Made by a program: the position numbers and the translations under genes. Shown piece after piece: positions 45,394 to 55,299 of a DNA stretch of 64,000 nucleotides. The first letter of the stretch is position 1. Each line of letters opens with the position of its first letter. The notes under the pieces were generated by a model, which did not search any database, was not told the origin of the DNA, and was given only the letters and a program-made list of their open reading frames with translations. This DNA is from Symbiobacterium thermophilum IAM 14863 (GTDB lineage Bacteria; Bacillota; Sulfobacillia; Symbiobacteriales; Symbiobacteriaceae): contig NC_006177.1 in assembly GCF_000009905.1 (NCBI RefSeq), positions 2,852,001-2,916,000 of the forward strand, in the 5' to 3' direction.

Positions 45394-45655
45394 ACTCCCG
45401 ACTTAAGGCTGTCAGCCAGGGGGGCCAAATCTATACCAGCTCAGGTGGGTCAAAAGTAAGCCGACGTTGACAGCAGCATCGGACGGCGGAGTGCTGCCTT
45501 AGCCTGGCCATAGTGCCTCGACCTCTTCTCCCGATTGGTGGTCGGCTGGGAGATGGGGGAACACCCCAGTACAGAGCTCGTGGTTGATACAGTAGCCTGC
45601 TGCCTCCGTCCATATAGAGGTTCTTCACATTTTCTAAGCTTTTATACCATCCTTC
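45394..45655. other. IS21 end remnant and spacer
   Basis: After the decayed istB, GGTGGGTCAAAAGTAAGCCG and the adjoining GTTGACA (45444-45472) look like the right terminus of that old IS21 element. The remaining bases up to the Wzx stop hold no gene. Confidence 0.5.
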
Positions 45656-47140
45656 CTAGAAGTCGTTCTTGTGATCGGACCCTAAGCTGTAACTTCCCGT
45701 CGCTTTGGAACGGCGATGTAGCCGCCACGTCTCAATGGTGTTGATCAAATGTACCCGCAACTCACCAACATTCAGAAGGACCGCTGTACACATATAGACC
45801 AGCACCCCTGCGATAACTTGTCCACCGAGGGCCAACGGGCCACGATATCTGGCAAGAGGTGCAATGAGCCAACCCATAATAAGCGTAGCCACTACTATCT
45901 TGACTAGGCTCCCGACAGGAAACGGCATTGCAAAAATGTTCCTTCCAACTCCCCAACTCAGCATGGCAGCAATAAGGAATGAGATCACTGTTGAATAGGC
46001 CGCTCCGACCAATCCGAAGTGATGCACGAGAATAATGGTCAGCCCAACTTTTGAGATGGCGGTGAGGACAGCTACACCAACCTGGGCCAAAGTGTTCTTG
46101 GCCAACTGAAATGCTTGGTCCAAATAATAGGTCTTCACTCCTTCAAGTAGAGTGCCTACCGCAATCACCGGTATCAGACGAGCGACGTCCATCTGGAACT
46201 CAGGACCAAAAAACACGCCAGCGACGTTCGGAGCTAGTAAAATTATGCCAAGAGTTGCGGGCACGCCCAGGCCGAGGAGAACTACACAGTTCGCACTAAG
46301 CTGTCGACGTGCGGCCGCAATACCCTCATTCTCTAGTGTACGAATTGCCAGGGGCATTCCTGCCAGGTTAGTCACCGTCATCAGAGCACCTAAACTCTGA
46401 AAAGGAAGATCATATGCCACAGCATAGAGACCCGCTGCCTCCGCCCCCACCATGAATCCAAGGATAAATCGATCCACAGTGCTCACACCATAGTTGAGTG
46501 TCGATGTGGTCGCGAGGGGTAAACCAAATGTCCAGATTTGACGCATAACCCTCCAATCGAAGCCCCTCACAACCCACATGTAGCGATTACGCCAATACGA
46601 CCAAGCGGCAGGCACCAAGTTCGCGATGACAAGTCCCCAGAGCGCCCCAATGGCCCCGCCCCCTAAATACGCAAGGCCACTGCTTAATGTGAGACCAAGC
46701 AAAGCCCTAGTGGTCAACAAGACACCATACTTAACTGGATTCAACTGAACTCTGGTAACTTCAACTTCCAACTCCAACCAAGCCTGCGTCCATAAAAGTA
46801 GTAAAGTGACCAGGATCCACTGAGGGAACCCAAAGATGATGGCTGCCAGACCACCCAACACGCTCAACACAACCACTTCTATGCAGTACGCTACTGCAAT
46901 TGTGGAGAGTAGAGCGCCACGCCCCCCCTCACCTTGAGCAGATGGAAGAAATCGTAGGAGACTGACACGAAGCCAGTGAAAACCGACCGCGTTTGTCATA
47001 CCAACCACCGCCACGACCATGGTATAAATCCCATATTCACCCGGTGTTAACAACCAGGTCAAGACAGATAGGGTCGCTACTCTGATCAGTACTGGAACTC
47101 CGTGTGCCCCTAAGTAAAGGAAACTATGTCGAATTAACAT
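45656..47140 (-). CDS. Wzx-type polysaccharide flippase
   Basis: A 494-residue membrane protein with about 14 hydrophobic segments, MOP superfamily. The N-terminus SFLYLGAHGVPVLIRVATLSVLTWLLTPGEYGIYTM and the central DRFILGFMVGAEAAGLYAVAYDLPFQ are typical of O-unit/teichuronic flippases. It would flip undecaprenyl-PP-linked repeat units built by the glycosyltransferases upstream. It is the last gene of the minus-strand polysaccharide series and is cut off from it by the IS256/IS1182 insertion, so it may need a new promoter. Confidence 0.85.
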   Translation of the reverse strand: MLIRHSFLYLGAHGVPVLIRVATLSVLTWLLTPGEYGIYTMVVAVVGMTNAVGFHWLRVSLLRFLPSAQGEGGRGALLSTIAVAYCIEVVVLSVLGGLAAIIFGFPQWILVTLLLLWTQAWLELEVEVTRVQLNPVKYGVLLTTRALLGLTLSSGLAYLGGGAIGALWGLVIANLVPAAWSYWRNRYMWVVRGFDWRVMRQIWTFGLPLATTSTLNYGVSTVDRFILGFMVGAEAAGLYAVAYDLPFQSLGALMTVTNLAGMPLAIRTLENEGIAAARRQLSANCVVLLGLGVPATLGIILLAPNVAGVFFGPEFQMDVARLIPVIAVGTLLEGVKTYYLDQAFQLAKNTLAQVGVAVLTAISKVGLTIILVHHFGLVGAAYSTVISFLIAAMLSWGVGRNIFAMPFPVGSLVKIVVATLIMGWLIAPLARYRGPLALGGQVIAGVLVYMCTAVLLNVGELRVHLINTIETWRLHRRSKATGSYSLGSDHKNDF

Positions 47141-48571
47141 GCTACTAGGCAGCCTCCTACGCGGTCCAACAACTCTGCGTAACGCAACGTCTTCGTGCGA
47201 CGAACCAGTCAGTGCTCGCCCTATACAGGTTCGAGGCTACAGTAGGTTTCACCAGGCTCTTCACGGACTTGTCAATCCCCCCACCAGCCAGGGAACACTG
47301 TTCCCCTGAACTAAGTACGCTCTCTGGGAACGGCCCAATTGCTCCTTGACTGCGGCTGAGGCGTTGTCCCGGAAATCGTGGAAATTCAAAGTGGCGGCCC
47401 TCAAGCCCCGTTTGGTATAACGGGGGTGGACAGTAGGAAGGAGGTTGCCGCCACTGATGTCATTGTACCGCGGGAAGACCAAGAAGCGCCAGATGCTGGA
47501 GGTGGACAAACAGCCCTGGTTGCCCCAGCAGGTGCAGGTGACGCTGCATGCCCTCATGGGAGCAGCCAAGGAGGGTCTGCTGGCCCTGGCCGTCGCTGTG
47601 GGGCTTGACGTACTGCGCTCCATGATGGAGGCAGAGGTGACGGCCATCGTCGGCCCCAAGGGCAAGCACAACCCCAATCGAAAGGCTTTTCGGCACGGTG
47701 CCGAGGAGGGGCGGGTGGTGCTGGGGGGACGGAAGGTACCCATCCAGCGGCCTCGGGTGCGGACGAAGGACGGACAGGAGGTCAGGCTCTCGAGCTACGA
47801 AGCCTTCCAGGATGAGCAGTTGCTGACGCAGGCCGCCCTGGAACGGATGCTTCATGGCCTCTCCACTCGGCGCTACCATCATGGCCTGGAGCCGGTGGGC
47901 GACGATCTGCCGGCCGTGGCTACGTCCAAGAGCAGCGTAAGCCGGCACTTCGTGGCGGCCACACGCAAGGCACTGGCTGAGCTGCTGGCGAGGCCGCTTG
48001 GTGATCAGCGCTACCTGGTGCTGATGCTGGACGGGATCGAAGTCGCAGACCACACCGTGGTGGTCGCACTGGGGATCACGGACGACGGGCAAAAGCAGAT
48101 CCTCGGCCTCTGGGAAGGGGCTACCGAGAACGCAACCGTCTGTCGCGCCCTGCTAACAGACCTGGTGGAACGCGGCCTGCGGGTGGACGGAGGCATCCTG
48201 GTGGTGATAGATGGGGCCAAGGCCCTCAGGGCTGCCGTGCGGGACGTGCTGGGTGCCAGGGCGACCGTGCAGCGATGCCAAGTTCACAAAAAGCGCAACG
48301 TGCTGGACCACCTGCCGGACGAGGCTCGCGCGTGGGTCAGCCGCAAGCTGGAGCAAGCCTGGAGGGAGACGGACTACGAGAAGGCCCGGACTGCTCTCAC
48401 CAGCCTGGCCAAGACCCTGGACGACAAGTATCCGGGCGCCGCCGCCAGCCTGCGCGAGGGGCTCGAGGAGACCCTGACCGTCCTGCGGCTGGAACTGCCC
48501 GAGGCGCTGCGCAAGACTCTCCGTTCCACGAACCCCATCGAGTCCGCCTTCGAGAAGGTACGGATGGCTAG

Positions 48572-50098
48572 GAGCCTGTCCGGGTAACCGCACGTGAGAT
48601 AGGGGCAGACTCCCAATGATTGGATATCAACGATCGTGCCTACTTCTTCATGCGCTGTCTGAAGGCAGATTTCGGGTCTATCCGGCCTGCCTGAACGCGT
48701 AGAGCTTCAAGAGATTGTGGCAAAGGCACACAAGAAGCCATTCCCCGTTGACTGCTTCCAGTCCACGGAGATGGAACTGCCGGAAACCACGAGCCTCCTT
48801 GATCTGCCCGAAGACCGGCTCAATGCTCTGCTCTCGCTTTCGGTAGCGCTCGGCGTGTCGCTTTAGCTGCAGTTTCCGCCGCATCCGATCCCGAAGCGTT
48901 GCTCCCTTGGGAATCGGGCCGCGTGGTGATTTCGCACGGCGACGTTCGCTGTGCCGCTGCTTCTCCGGAGGAATGTAGGGATTGATTCGCCGCTGCAAGA
49001 GCCACTGAACGTTTTGCTCACTGAAGTACCCTGCATCGGCAGAAACCTCCTCCGGCATCTCATCGACATTGGTTTCGACCTGCTCCATCATGGGGATCAA
49101 GTGCGGAGCATCTGCCGCCTGGTTTGTTACGGCAGCAGCGACGACAATCTGCGTATCGGCATCGACGACGGCCTGGGCGTTGTACCCCTGGATGAACTGC
49201 TTATCAGAGCCTTTCATGATCCGGGAATCGGGATCCGTAAAGTTGCGCTGCGCTGTTGGTGCGGGTTCTGCCTTCGGCCGCTTCCGCCGACGACCGCCCT
49301 TGGGCCCCTTGGGTCCCGGCTCCTCGGGAGGCTCATGTTCGTCAGCGCCGGCCCTCAGGCGCGCTTCGGCTTCCAGAGCAGCCTTGGCTTCTTGAATCTT
49401 GGCCAGCCGCCGCTCACGGAAGCGGAGTTCTTCGGGCAGTTCATCCCCACGACGATGTGGGCCGAAGCGGTGATCCTCGGCCTGGTCAGCTTGCTCGGCT
49501 TTCTGGAGCAGCTCTGCGATCTCCGCCTTCAGGCGTTGTTCTTCCTCCACCATCCGGCTGTAGCTCATCGCCTTGTGCTTGGAGGCGTTGGCCTTGATCT
49601 TGGTGCCGTCCAGGGCCACATGACCCAGGCGAACCAGCCCGGCCTTCTTGCAGATCTTGACCACTTGCAGGAACAGGTCGGAGAGGGCCTTTAGATGCCG
49701 CTTCCGGAAATCGCTGATCGTCCGGAAGTCGGGCTGGTTGTTGGCCGCAAGGACGCGGAAGGCTACGTCCTCCTGCAGCCGGCGTTCGATCTTGCGAGAG
49801 GAGTAGACGCCGTTGCAGTAGGCGTACAGCAGCACCTTGACCATCATCCGCGGATGGTACGGTGGGTAACCTCGCAGCTCTCGCTCGTATGTCCGTTCGA
49901 TTTGGCTTAGATCGAGTGAGTCCACGACATCACTCAGGAAATAAGCGAAATGGTCATGCGGAAGCCAGTCCTGCAGGGCAGGGGGCAGCAGCAACAGCTG
50001 ATTGGGCTCATACGGTCGATACGTCTTCTTGCTCATGATGAAGACATTGGACACCCAACCCTTTCGCTCCTACAGAACTGGCTTACTCAGACAGGCTC
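48572..50098 (-). mobile_element. IS1182-like insertion sequence
   Basis: A 1527-bp element with ends GAGCCTGTC and GACAGGCTC, duplicating the palindromic target CTAG (48568-48571 and 50099-50102). It sits inside the IS256-like transposase gene. Its one transposase gene is intact. Confidence 0.92.
48678..50036 (-). CDS. IS1182-family transposase
   Basis: A 452-residue transposase from MSKKTYRPYEPNQLLLLPPALQDWLP, the classic N-terminus of the family; an outer GTG at 50054 is also possible. The core has LGHVALDGTKIKANASKHKAMSY, DPDSRIMKGSDKQFIQGYNAQAVVD and the C-terminal RKREQSIEPVFGQIKEARGFRQFHLRGLEAVNGEW, carrying the D, D and E. No stop or frameshift, so potentially active. Confidence 0.92.
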   Translation of the reverse strand: MSKKTYRPYEPNQLLLLPPALQDWLPHDHFAYFLSDVVDSLDLSQIERTYERELRGYPPYHPRMMVKVLLYAYCNGVYSSRKIERRLQEDVAFRVLAANNQPDFRTISDFRKRHLKALSDLFLQVVKICKKAGLVRLGHVALDGTKIKANASKHKAMSYSRMVEEEQRLKAEIAELLQKAEQADQAEDHRFGPHRRGDELPEELRFRERRLAKIQEAKAALEAEARLRAGADEHEPPEEPGPKGPKGGRRRKRPKAEPAPTAQRNFTDPDSRIMKGSDKQFIQGYNAQAVVDADTQIVVAAAVTNQAADAPHLIPMMEQVETNVDEMPEEVSADAGYFSEQNVQWLLQRRINPYIPPEKQRHSERRRAKSPRGPIPKGATLRDRMRRKLQLKRHAERYRKREQSIEPVFGQIKEARGFRQFHLRGLEAVNGEWLLVCLCHNLLKLYAFRQAG

Positions 50099-50338
50099 CT
50101 AGCCGCAACGTCAAGCGCTGGCGGAACGGCCAGCAGGTGCTGCGCTGGACTGCCGCGGGCCTCCTGGAAGCGGAGAAGGGCTTCCGGCGCATCAAGGGAT
50201 ACCGCCAGCTCCCAATGCTGTCGGAAGCCCTAAGCAGACACGCCGCTCCAGAAGCATCCAGCGCCGTGCAAACGGCCTAAAAACGAAGAAAAAGGCCGCC
50301 ACGAAATTCCACGGCGGCTGGGACGTCGCCGCGGCTGA

Positions 50339-50948
50339 GGCTACTCAACACTACAAACTATAATCACCAGGCCGTCTCCAGGAACAGAAGCAAGCCTATT
50401 TACGCGATTATCGAGCAGGATTACATTCATAAGCCGAAACACCTAGGCGTCCAAGTGTATCGCCCGCGAGAAGATACAGGATGCAAAGGCCAAAGTCCGG
50501 TGCACTGGGCACCAGTGTCGGCCGGAGAGTCGCTTGGCCACGTCTACTGACAGTGCCCACAGGAGTCTAAACGACACTTCGAGACGACCCCCGGAAGCGG
50601 GATGCCCCCCTGCCTCGCCAGAAAGTCAAGTAGGGGCATCACAAAATCTCGGTGCACGAGCCGAAGGATTCAAGCATGACATCCCGTCTCGTGCACCGGG
50701 TCAAAGACTTTCAGACGTTGAATGGAGTCAAGTAATTGGCTGCCGCGAACCGTTCATAGCTTAACACCAATACAAGCGAATCCATGGTGCTCAGTTGTTC
50801 TGACGGTTCTTCTGGTAGACAGAATTTCGGAAGCAAGTATCACCCCATCTACGCCCCAATTGAGCCGAGCATATAACCTACAAGTGCGCAGATACATGCC
50901 TTAATCCGGAGCTGGTCAAGACGACGGAGCAGGCCGTCGATCGCTGTC
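50339..50948. other. Non-coding gap with three inverted repeats
   Basis: No gene is supported on either strand. Three inverted repeats occur: CACTGG/CCAGTG (50503-50517), GATGCCCC/GGGGCATC (50601-50640) and GGTGCACGAG/CTCGTGCACC (50651-50697). On the minus strand the last-named is followed by CGAGATTTTG and could terminate transcription coming from the glycosyltransferase gene. Together with 47141-47351 it made a gap of about 820 bases inside the operon before the IS insertion. Confidence 0.5.
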
Positions 50949-52079
50949 CTAACTCATCTGATAAGCTTGATCTAATAGTCGTGGCAGGGCATTACTTTCG
51001 TGTCGCATCTCAGTAGCACGTTGGCGCACCCGCTTCCTTAACTCATGCCGACATTTACTGTCCGCGACTACTGTGAAAAGGGCATCACTAAGAGCCTTCG
51101 GATCGTCAGGAGGAACGATCAATCCGCAAACCTCGTGATTACCGGCCATAACATCAACAACGCCATCCACTTTGGTAGCAACCAAAGCCGGTCCCGACAT
51201 TAACGCCTCTATGAGGGTTAATGGCATTCCTTCCCACCGTGACGATAGTACGAATACGTCCGCAACTGAATAGAGTTCTTGCAAGTCGTTCCTCCAGCCA
51301 AGCAACCGAACTCTCTCCACGAGGCCGTACTCCTCGATTAAACCTTGAAGCCTTTCTCTCTCAGAACCTTCCCCGGCTATCACAATCCGAAAGGCGTTAC
51401 AGCGACTGGTCAACTGGTGAGCGGCCTGAATAAGGATATCAAACCCCTTCTGGCGCTCAAGTCGACCAGCAGCCACAATCAACACTTCATCGTGGCTAAC
51501 TCCTAGGGAGTCCCTCAATCCCGGATCGTGGCTTTCGATAGGACTGTACTGATGTACCAACGCCAGGTAGTTAGGCACGAAAAGGATCGAGGTTGGCTTC
51601 ACACGACGGCAATTGATGAGAAACTCCCGCACTGAGTGTGACACCGCTATCCACAAGTCAGGGCCACTGCCGGTAAGAATGCGCTCTGGCAGGTAACTCT
51701 TGCGCCACACCTCCCTAATGTGCTGCATGTGAATATGTTTGAAGGTACCCGAACGGAATGGGGGCAGCCTCCGAACTAGCTGCACAGCAACTCGCATTCT
51801 AGCCTCGTTGGTATGGACAATGTCAGGCTTAATGTCTTCGATGGCCTGAGCCACTGCGCGCAATCGTCCCCACGAGAGACCGGACGCTGGGTTATAATCT
51901 CGTAATTCAATAACCCTTGCCTTCGCACCCAGTTCGCTCTTGAATCGTGCAACCCAAGGTCTGGGACAGGCGATAACCACCTCAGCCTTTGCAATTTGCG
52001 AGATGAGGTCGCAGTAAAGCACTTCCATTCGTTCTGCTCCTGCCCAAGCAAGTGGTTCAGAAATCATCAACACCCTCAC
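50949..52079 (-). CDS. Glycosyltransferase, GT4-like
   Basis: A 376-residue GT-B enzyme. The N-terminal half has the acceptor-side AWAGAERMEVLYCDLI; the C-terminal half has the nucleotide-sugar site VAAGRLERQKGFDILIQAAHQL, VIAGEGSERERLQGLIEEYGL, RVRLLGWRNDL and the EX7E-type SRWEGMPLTLIEALMSG. It starts at GTG overlapping the wzy stop (GTGA), so the two are coupled. It should add one sugar to the lipid-linked repeat unit; donor and linkage unknown. Confidence 0.87.
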   Translation of the reverse strand: MRVLMISEPLAWAGAERMEVLYCDLISQIAKAEVVIACPRPWVARFKSELGAKARVIELRDYNPASGLSWGRLRAVAQAIEDIKPDIVHTNEARMRVAVQLVRRLPPFRSGTFKHIHMQHIREVWRKSYLPERILTGSGPDLWIAVSHSVREFLINCRRVKPTSILFVPNYLALVHQYSPIESHDPGLRDSLGVSHDEVLIVAAGRLERQKGFDILIQAAHQLTSRCNAFRIVIAGEGSERERLQGLIEEYGLVERVRLLGWRNDLQELYSVADVFVLSSRWEGMPLTLIEALMSGPALVATKVDGVVDVMAGNHEVCGLIVPPDDPKALSDALFTVVADSKCRHELRKRVRQRATEMRHESNALPRLLDQAYQMS

Positions 52080-53347
52080 GCCTCACTCACCCCTGACTTG
52101 TGCGATAATCCGAGCATTACTGCGTACCAGCAGCTAACCAACGGAATCTTCGTGTAGTCTCCAAAAATATTCGCCACCAAGAATGGTGCTAACACCACTA
52201 TGCCGAAGAAACTTGATTTGCGGATAATAGGTAAGAAAGCGATCAAAAACGCCGCACACAGGACTATGAGCCAGATCACACCAAAATCTCTCAACGCGGA
52301 TAAATAAGCATTCTCCACTATCGTAGAGGTGACTAGATCGCCCGGTGTTAAGCCCGTGCCGAACAGTACAGTCCATATCGACCCGGACACTTCCCGCATG
52401 ACTTGCTGCCAGTTCTCAAGCCTGCCATCCGCCGCAAGGGCACTAACCCCGAACCGTCCGAACCTGTCCAACGCTATCGCCCTTATGTTCCCAACACTTA
52501 ACGGCAATGTCAACAACAGCAACCCGGAGACACCAGCCCAGAGCGCCCTGGCTTTGAGCCGTTTATTGGATGACAACCAAACGTACAGCAGAAGGCAACC
52601 CAGGGCCGCAGCGAAAGATAACAACCCAGACCTGGATCCTGTTGCGATGACAGCCGAACTACTGATTACAACCGAAACTAACCACTTTGTTTCGAATCGG
52701 CGAAGGAAGAGGTATAGCTGAGCGGTCAAACCCGCAATAAACACCTGACTTGCTATGTTCGGGTCGTCAAGGAACGAAATGACACGATTATACTGTGAAC
52801 CAGCCATAAAGTTCGACTTCGTGCTCAACACAAGCGGGTCAGCACCGGTAACGATGTGGAACTGCCGGATAGGTTCCGGCGCAACCAACTGAATCATCCC
52901 GATGACCGCCAAGAACAGGCCCACACGAGCAATCACCTTTGCGACTTGTATGCGGTAGTGATCAGTCGGCAGGCTATGCACAGCCAAAAAAACGACTAGA
53001 GGTTCTAGATATAGCCTAAAAACGTCTGCTGCTCCAATCAGCCCAACCGATGACCGACAAGTCTGTATCAGCCCAATGATGAATGTGACTGCCAAAAAGG
53101 GGAGAACTCTCCGAGCAAGCCAGAATTTGGTGCGCGTCAAGCTAAGTATACTCGCTACACCTAGCAAACCAAACAGCGCGACTTCTACCAGTGCTCCACT
53201 CCAAGAGATACCACCTCGGCTTGTCATCCGTTTCCAAATCGGAAGGAACGGTAGTACTGCCACTAGGAGACACAAGACCTGGTGTACCAACTTAGACGTA
53301 CTCATGTAGAGGAGGGCATGAGAAAGTCCACTCCGACTGTGCTCCAA
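52076..53347 (-). CDS. Wzy/O-antigen-ligase-like polymerase
   Basis: A membrane protein of about 423 residues with 10-12 hydrophobic segments and a loop containing SFLDDPNIASQVFIAGL and DGRLENWQQVMREVSGSIWTVLFGTGL, followed by VENAYLSALRDFGVIWLI, the Wzy_C-type arrangement. The start is uncertain: TTG at 53347 has GGAGGG seven bases upstream, while ATG at 53305 (MSTSKLVHQVL) lacks a site. It probably polymerises the repeat units after Wzx flipping. It is coupled to the GT4 gene that follows. Confidence 0.78.
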   Translation of the reverse strand: MEHSRSGLSHALLYMSTSKLVHQVLCLLVAVLPFLPIWKRMTSRGGISWSGALVEVALFGLLGVASILSLTRTKFWLARRVLPFLAVTFIIGLIQTCRSSVGLIGAADVFRLYLEPLVVFLAVHSLPTDHYRIQVAKVIARVGLFLAVIGMIQLVAPEPIRQFHIVTGADPLVLSTKSNFMAGSQYNRVISFLDDPNIASQVFIAGLTAQLYLFLRRFETKWLVSVVISSSAVIATGSRSGLLSFAAALGCLLLYVWLSSNKRLKARALWAGVSGLLLLTLPLSVGNIRAIALDRFGRFGVSALAADGRLENWQQVMREVSGSIWTVLFGTGLTPGDLVTSTIVENAYLSALRDFGVIWLIVLCAAFLIAFLPIIRKSSFFGIVVLAPFLVANIFGDYTKIPLVSCWYAVMLGLSHKSGVSEA

Positions 53348-53635
53348 GAACAATCCCTCCGAAAACCGGGTGGTGGCGTAATACGCGAACTAGAACCGAC
53401 GAGGCGATTCCTCACAATTGTAATGAAACAGGCGGATCGCGAAATATGTTGGGGCCGTGCTCATTCACGCTTGGCAGTCAGTGTAGTCTGATGACATGCA
53501 ACCTGGGGCTGTTGATTGGAACGCGCTTGCGCTTTGCTCAGGATTACTGTGCGCCCGCCGTCAAGATTAGAGGCTGCGTGAGCCGATTCCTCGGAATGGA
53601 TGGCTTTACCTAACCGACTCCCGGATGGTTGTCGG

Positions 53636-53960
53636 AGAACGCCTCATGGTTGGGGGAGTGGACATGGCACTGTGGCGCCGCAAACCAAAGAGACGTATGA
53701 GCGATCACTCAGATCATGGTGCCCATTACACCTCACTGCTGTTCATCGAGCGACTCGAAGAGGCAAGAATAGTGGGCTAGATCCACTCGGTGGGAGATGC
53801 GCTGAACAATATAGCCGCGGAGAGTATCTACTCCACCTTGCAGACCGAGCTCCTGGAACTGGACGCGTGGCCCGCTCGGACCAACCTGCGTTTCGCGGTC
53901 TTCATTACCGACACAACATAATGCTGGTGAAATACCAACCAACCAGGGCAACTGGGCACA
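53636..53960 (+). pseudogene. Decayed IS3-family orfB fragment (plus strand)
   Basis: One frame reads VDMALWRRKPKRRMSDHSDHGAHYTSLLFIERLEEARI, matching the conserved HHSDRGSQYTS block of IS3 transposases, and stops; another continues SVGDALNNIAAESIYSTLQTELLELDAWPARTNLRFAVF, the DNAxAESFxxTLKTEL block with the catalytic Glu. Frameshift and missing ends show it is dead. The 280 bases upstream (53348-53635) have no gene. Confidence 0.85.
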
Positions 53961-53996
53961 GCTAGAGTCACAATACAAAAGCACGTTTAACAACCA

Positions 53997-55205
53997 TCAG
54001 CCATCCAAAAAGAAATCCACTACCGGTCGTAGAGCCTTTTCCATAGAATAACGTTCGTTTACCAGAGATCGACACGCGTCGTAATAACCAGACCAGTTGG
54101 AAGCACGAGTGGAAATCTTCTCTCTTAATTCGGGGTATTGCGAAAGCGCTGCAGGTTCGATTTCTCGTGGATCTACCAGAACGCCAATACCCTTCGTTAC
54201 CACCACATCCGCCGCAGCTCGCAGCCCGGGACTTGTCACAATAAGGAGCCCTGCAGCACAGTACTCAGCGAACTTGTTCGGAAATGCCACCCGGTTTGTC
54301 CAGTTGTCCTCCCGCAGAACAAAGCCCACATCGCAAGCGTGAAGAGCTGGAACGACTTCTTCCGGAAGCAGCGACATACTCACAACCTCGTCGCTCGGGA
54401 CACCCGAATCGACAACGCGCGCTAACGATCTCTCGGGATCCGGAGTAAACAATACCAGCCGGCAAGCACTGCCCAGGTGTTGACGCCACACCCGATAACA
54501 CGCGATTGTTTCATCAAATAGTTGCCACGGAGAAAGTCCACCACTGTAGACAAACGCAAGTTCACTGTTCCCGATGCCTAGACGCTGGCGCCACCTCTGT
54601 CGGATCACAGGTGGGTCTTCTACCACCAAGTGCGACCCTACACATGGGACCACATAAGTAGACCGTGCCCCGTACCGTTCGACTGACAACTCCGCGAGTT
54701 CGTTGGTAACGGTTAGAACCCCAGCTGTACGAGGAACCGCCCACTGATGGAGGCGTATGGCTGCATGAAACAAAGCCTTTCTAAACCAAGCAGGACCCAA
54801 ACGTGGATTTGGGTACTCCACCCATTCTTCCGGGACGCCGTGAAGGTCAATCAACGTTCTTTCGACCGGTAGCCACGGTAGTAGCGGATATACTAGATCC
54901 CCAGACAATATCACACCCCGATACTGGGTTGTTCTTAATCTTCGCTTCACTTCCCCCAATAACCGCCGCATGGATTCCGGAAGGTTGCCCCAACTGTTAC
55001 AATACACATATTCACAATTAAACCCAGGTAGTTGCGGTGCTCTTGGACCATTCTTGACATGATGGCTCCTGATCAGCGCTAAGGCATCGGTTTCTATCCC
55101 GAACGCTTTACTCAACGTCGAGGCTCGACTAGAAACCAACCGCCACTCCCCGTTGGCAGTATATAAATTGCGTGAAGAAACGAGGAGAACTTTGCCAACC
55201 GCCAT
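53997..55205 (-). CDS. Glycosyltransferase (GT-B fold)
   Basis: A 402-residue enzyme. The C-terminal half has LAFVYSGGLSPWQLFDETIACYRVW, RLVLFTPDPERSLARVV and CDVGFVLREDNWTNRVAFPNKFAEYCAAGLLIVTSPGL, the PxKxxEYxAxGxPV-like sugar-donor site of GT4-type transferases. GGAGG eight bases before the ATG at 55205 (MAVGKVLLVSSRN) sets the start. It is bracketed by decayed IS3 copies in opposite orientation, suggesting acquisition by transfer. Donor and acceptor sugars are unknown. Confidence 0.78.
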   Translation of the reverse strand: MAVGKVLLVSSRNLYTANGEWRLVSSRASTLSKAFGIETDALALIRSHHVKNGPRAPQLPGFNCEYVYCNSWGNLPESMRRLLGEVKRRLRTTQYRGVILSGDLVYPLLPWLPVERTLIDLHGVPEEWVEYPNPRLGPAWFRKALFHAAIRLHQWAVPRTAGVLTVTNELAELSVERYGARSTYVVPCVGSHLVVEDPPVIRQRWRQRLGIGNSELAFVYSGGLSPWQLFDETIACYRVWRQHLGSACRLVLFTPDPERSLARVVDSGVPSDEVVSMSLLPEEVVPALHACDVGFVLREDNWTNRVAFPNKFAEYCAAGLLIVTSPGLRAAADVVVTKGIGVLVDPREIEPAALSQYPELREKISTRASNWSGYYDACRSLVNERYSMEKALRPVVDFFLDG

Positions 55206-55299
55206 ATGGTTCGCCTCCAATTGCACGACGATAGGTCCCATGTCACGCCCGCCCTAGGGACATGTTGAATTTGTTGAACACGAGTTCGCCACCCAACGA

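Larger units (their letters stand above)
47457..50280 (+). pseudogene. IS256-family transposase split by insertion
   Basis: The 5' part (47457-48571) encodes most of a MULE-type DDE transposase with LMLDGIEVADHTVVVALGI, VVIDGAKAL and QRCQVHKKRNVLDHLP. It is interrupted after FEKVRMA by the IS1182-like element. The 3' part (50103-50280) continues SRNVKRWRNGQQVLRWTAAGLLEAEKGFRRIKGY. Joining 48571 to 50103 restores the frame perfectly (GCT AGC CGC), so the gene was intact until the second insertion. Confidence 0.93.
47360..50330 (+). mobile_element. IS256-like element, interrupted by an IS1182-like element
   Basis: Inverted ends GGCGTTGTCCC (47360-) and GGGACGTCGCC (-50330), with further matching GTGGAA...TGGCGGCC inside both. 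The 8-bp target duplication GCGGCTGA flanks it exactly (47352-47359 and 50331-50338). Removing the inner IS and one CTAG leaves about 1.44 kb, a normal IS256 length. Confidence 0.93.

Noticed and set aside
47261-47743. 160-codon minus-strand frame across the IS256 left end
   Set aside because: It crosses the element boundary and is antisense to the transposase; it cannot be an ancestral gene.
50002-50280. 92-codon open frame at the right end of the IS1182-like element
   Set aside because: It is only the 3' part of the IS256 transposase read into from the IS1182 end; explained by the nested insertion.
53600-53965. 121-codon plus-strand frame as a new small gene
   Set aside because: The other frames of the same stretch show IS3 transposase blocks, so it is a shadow of a pseudogene.
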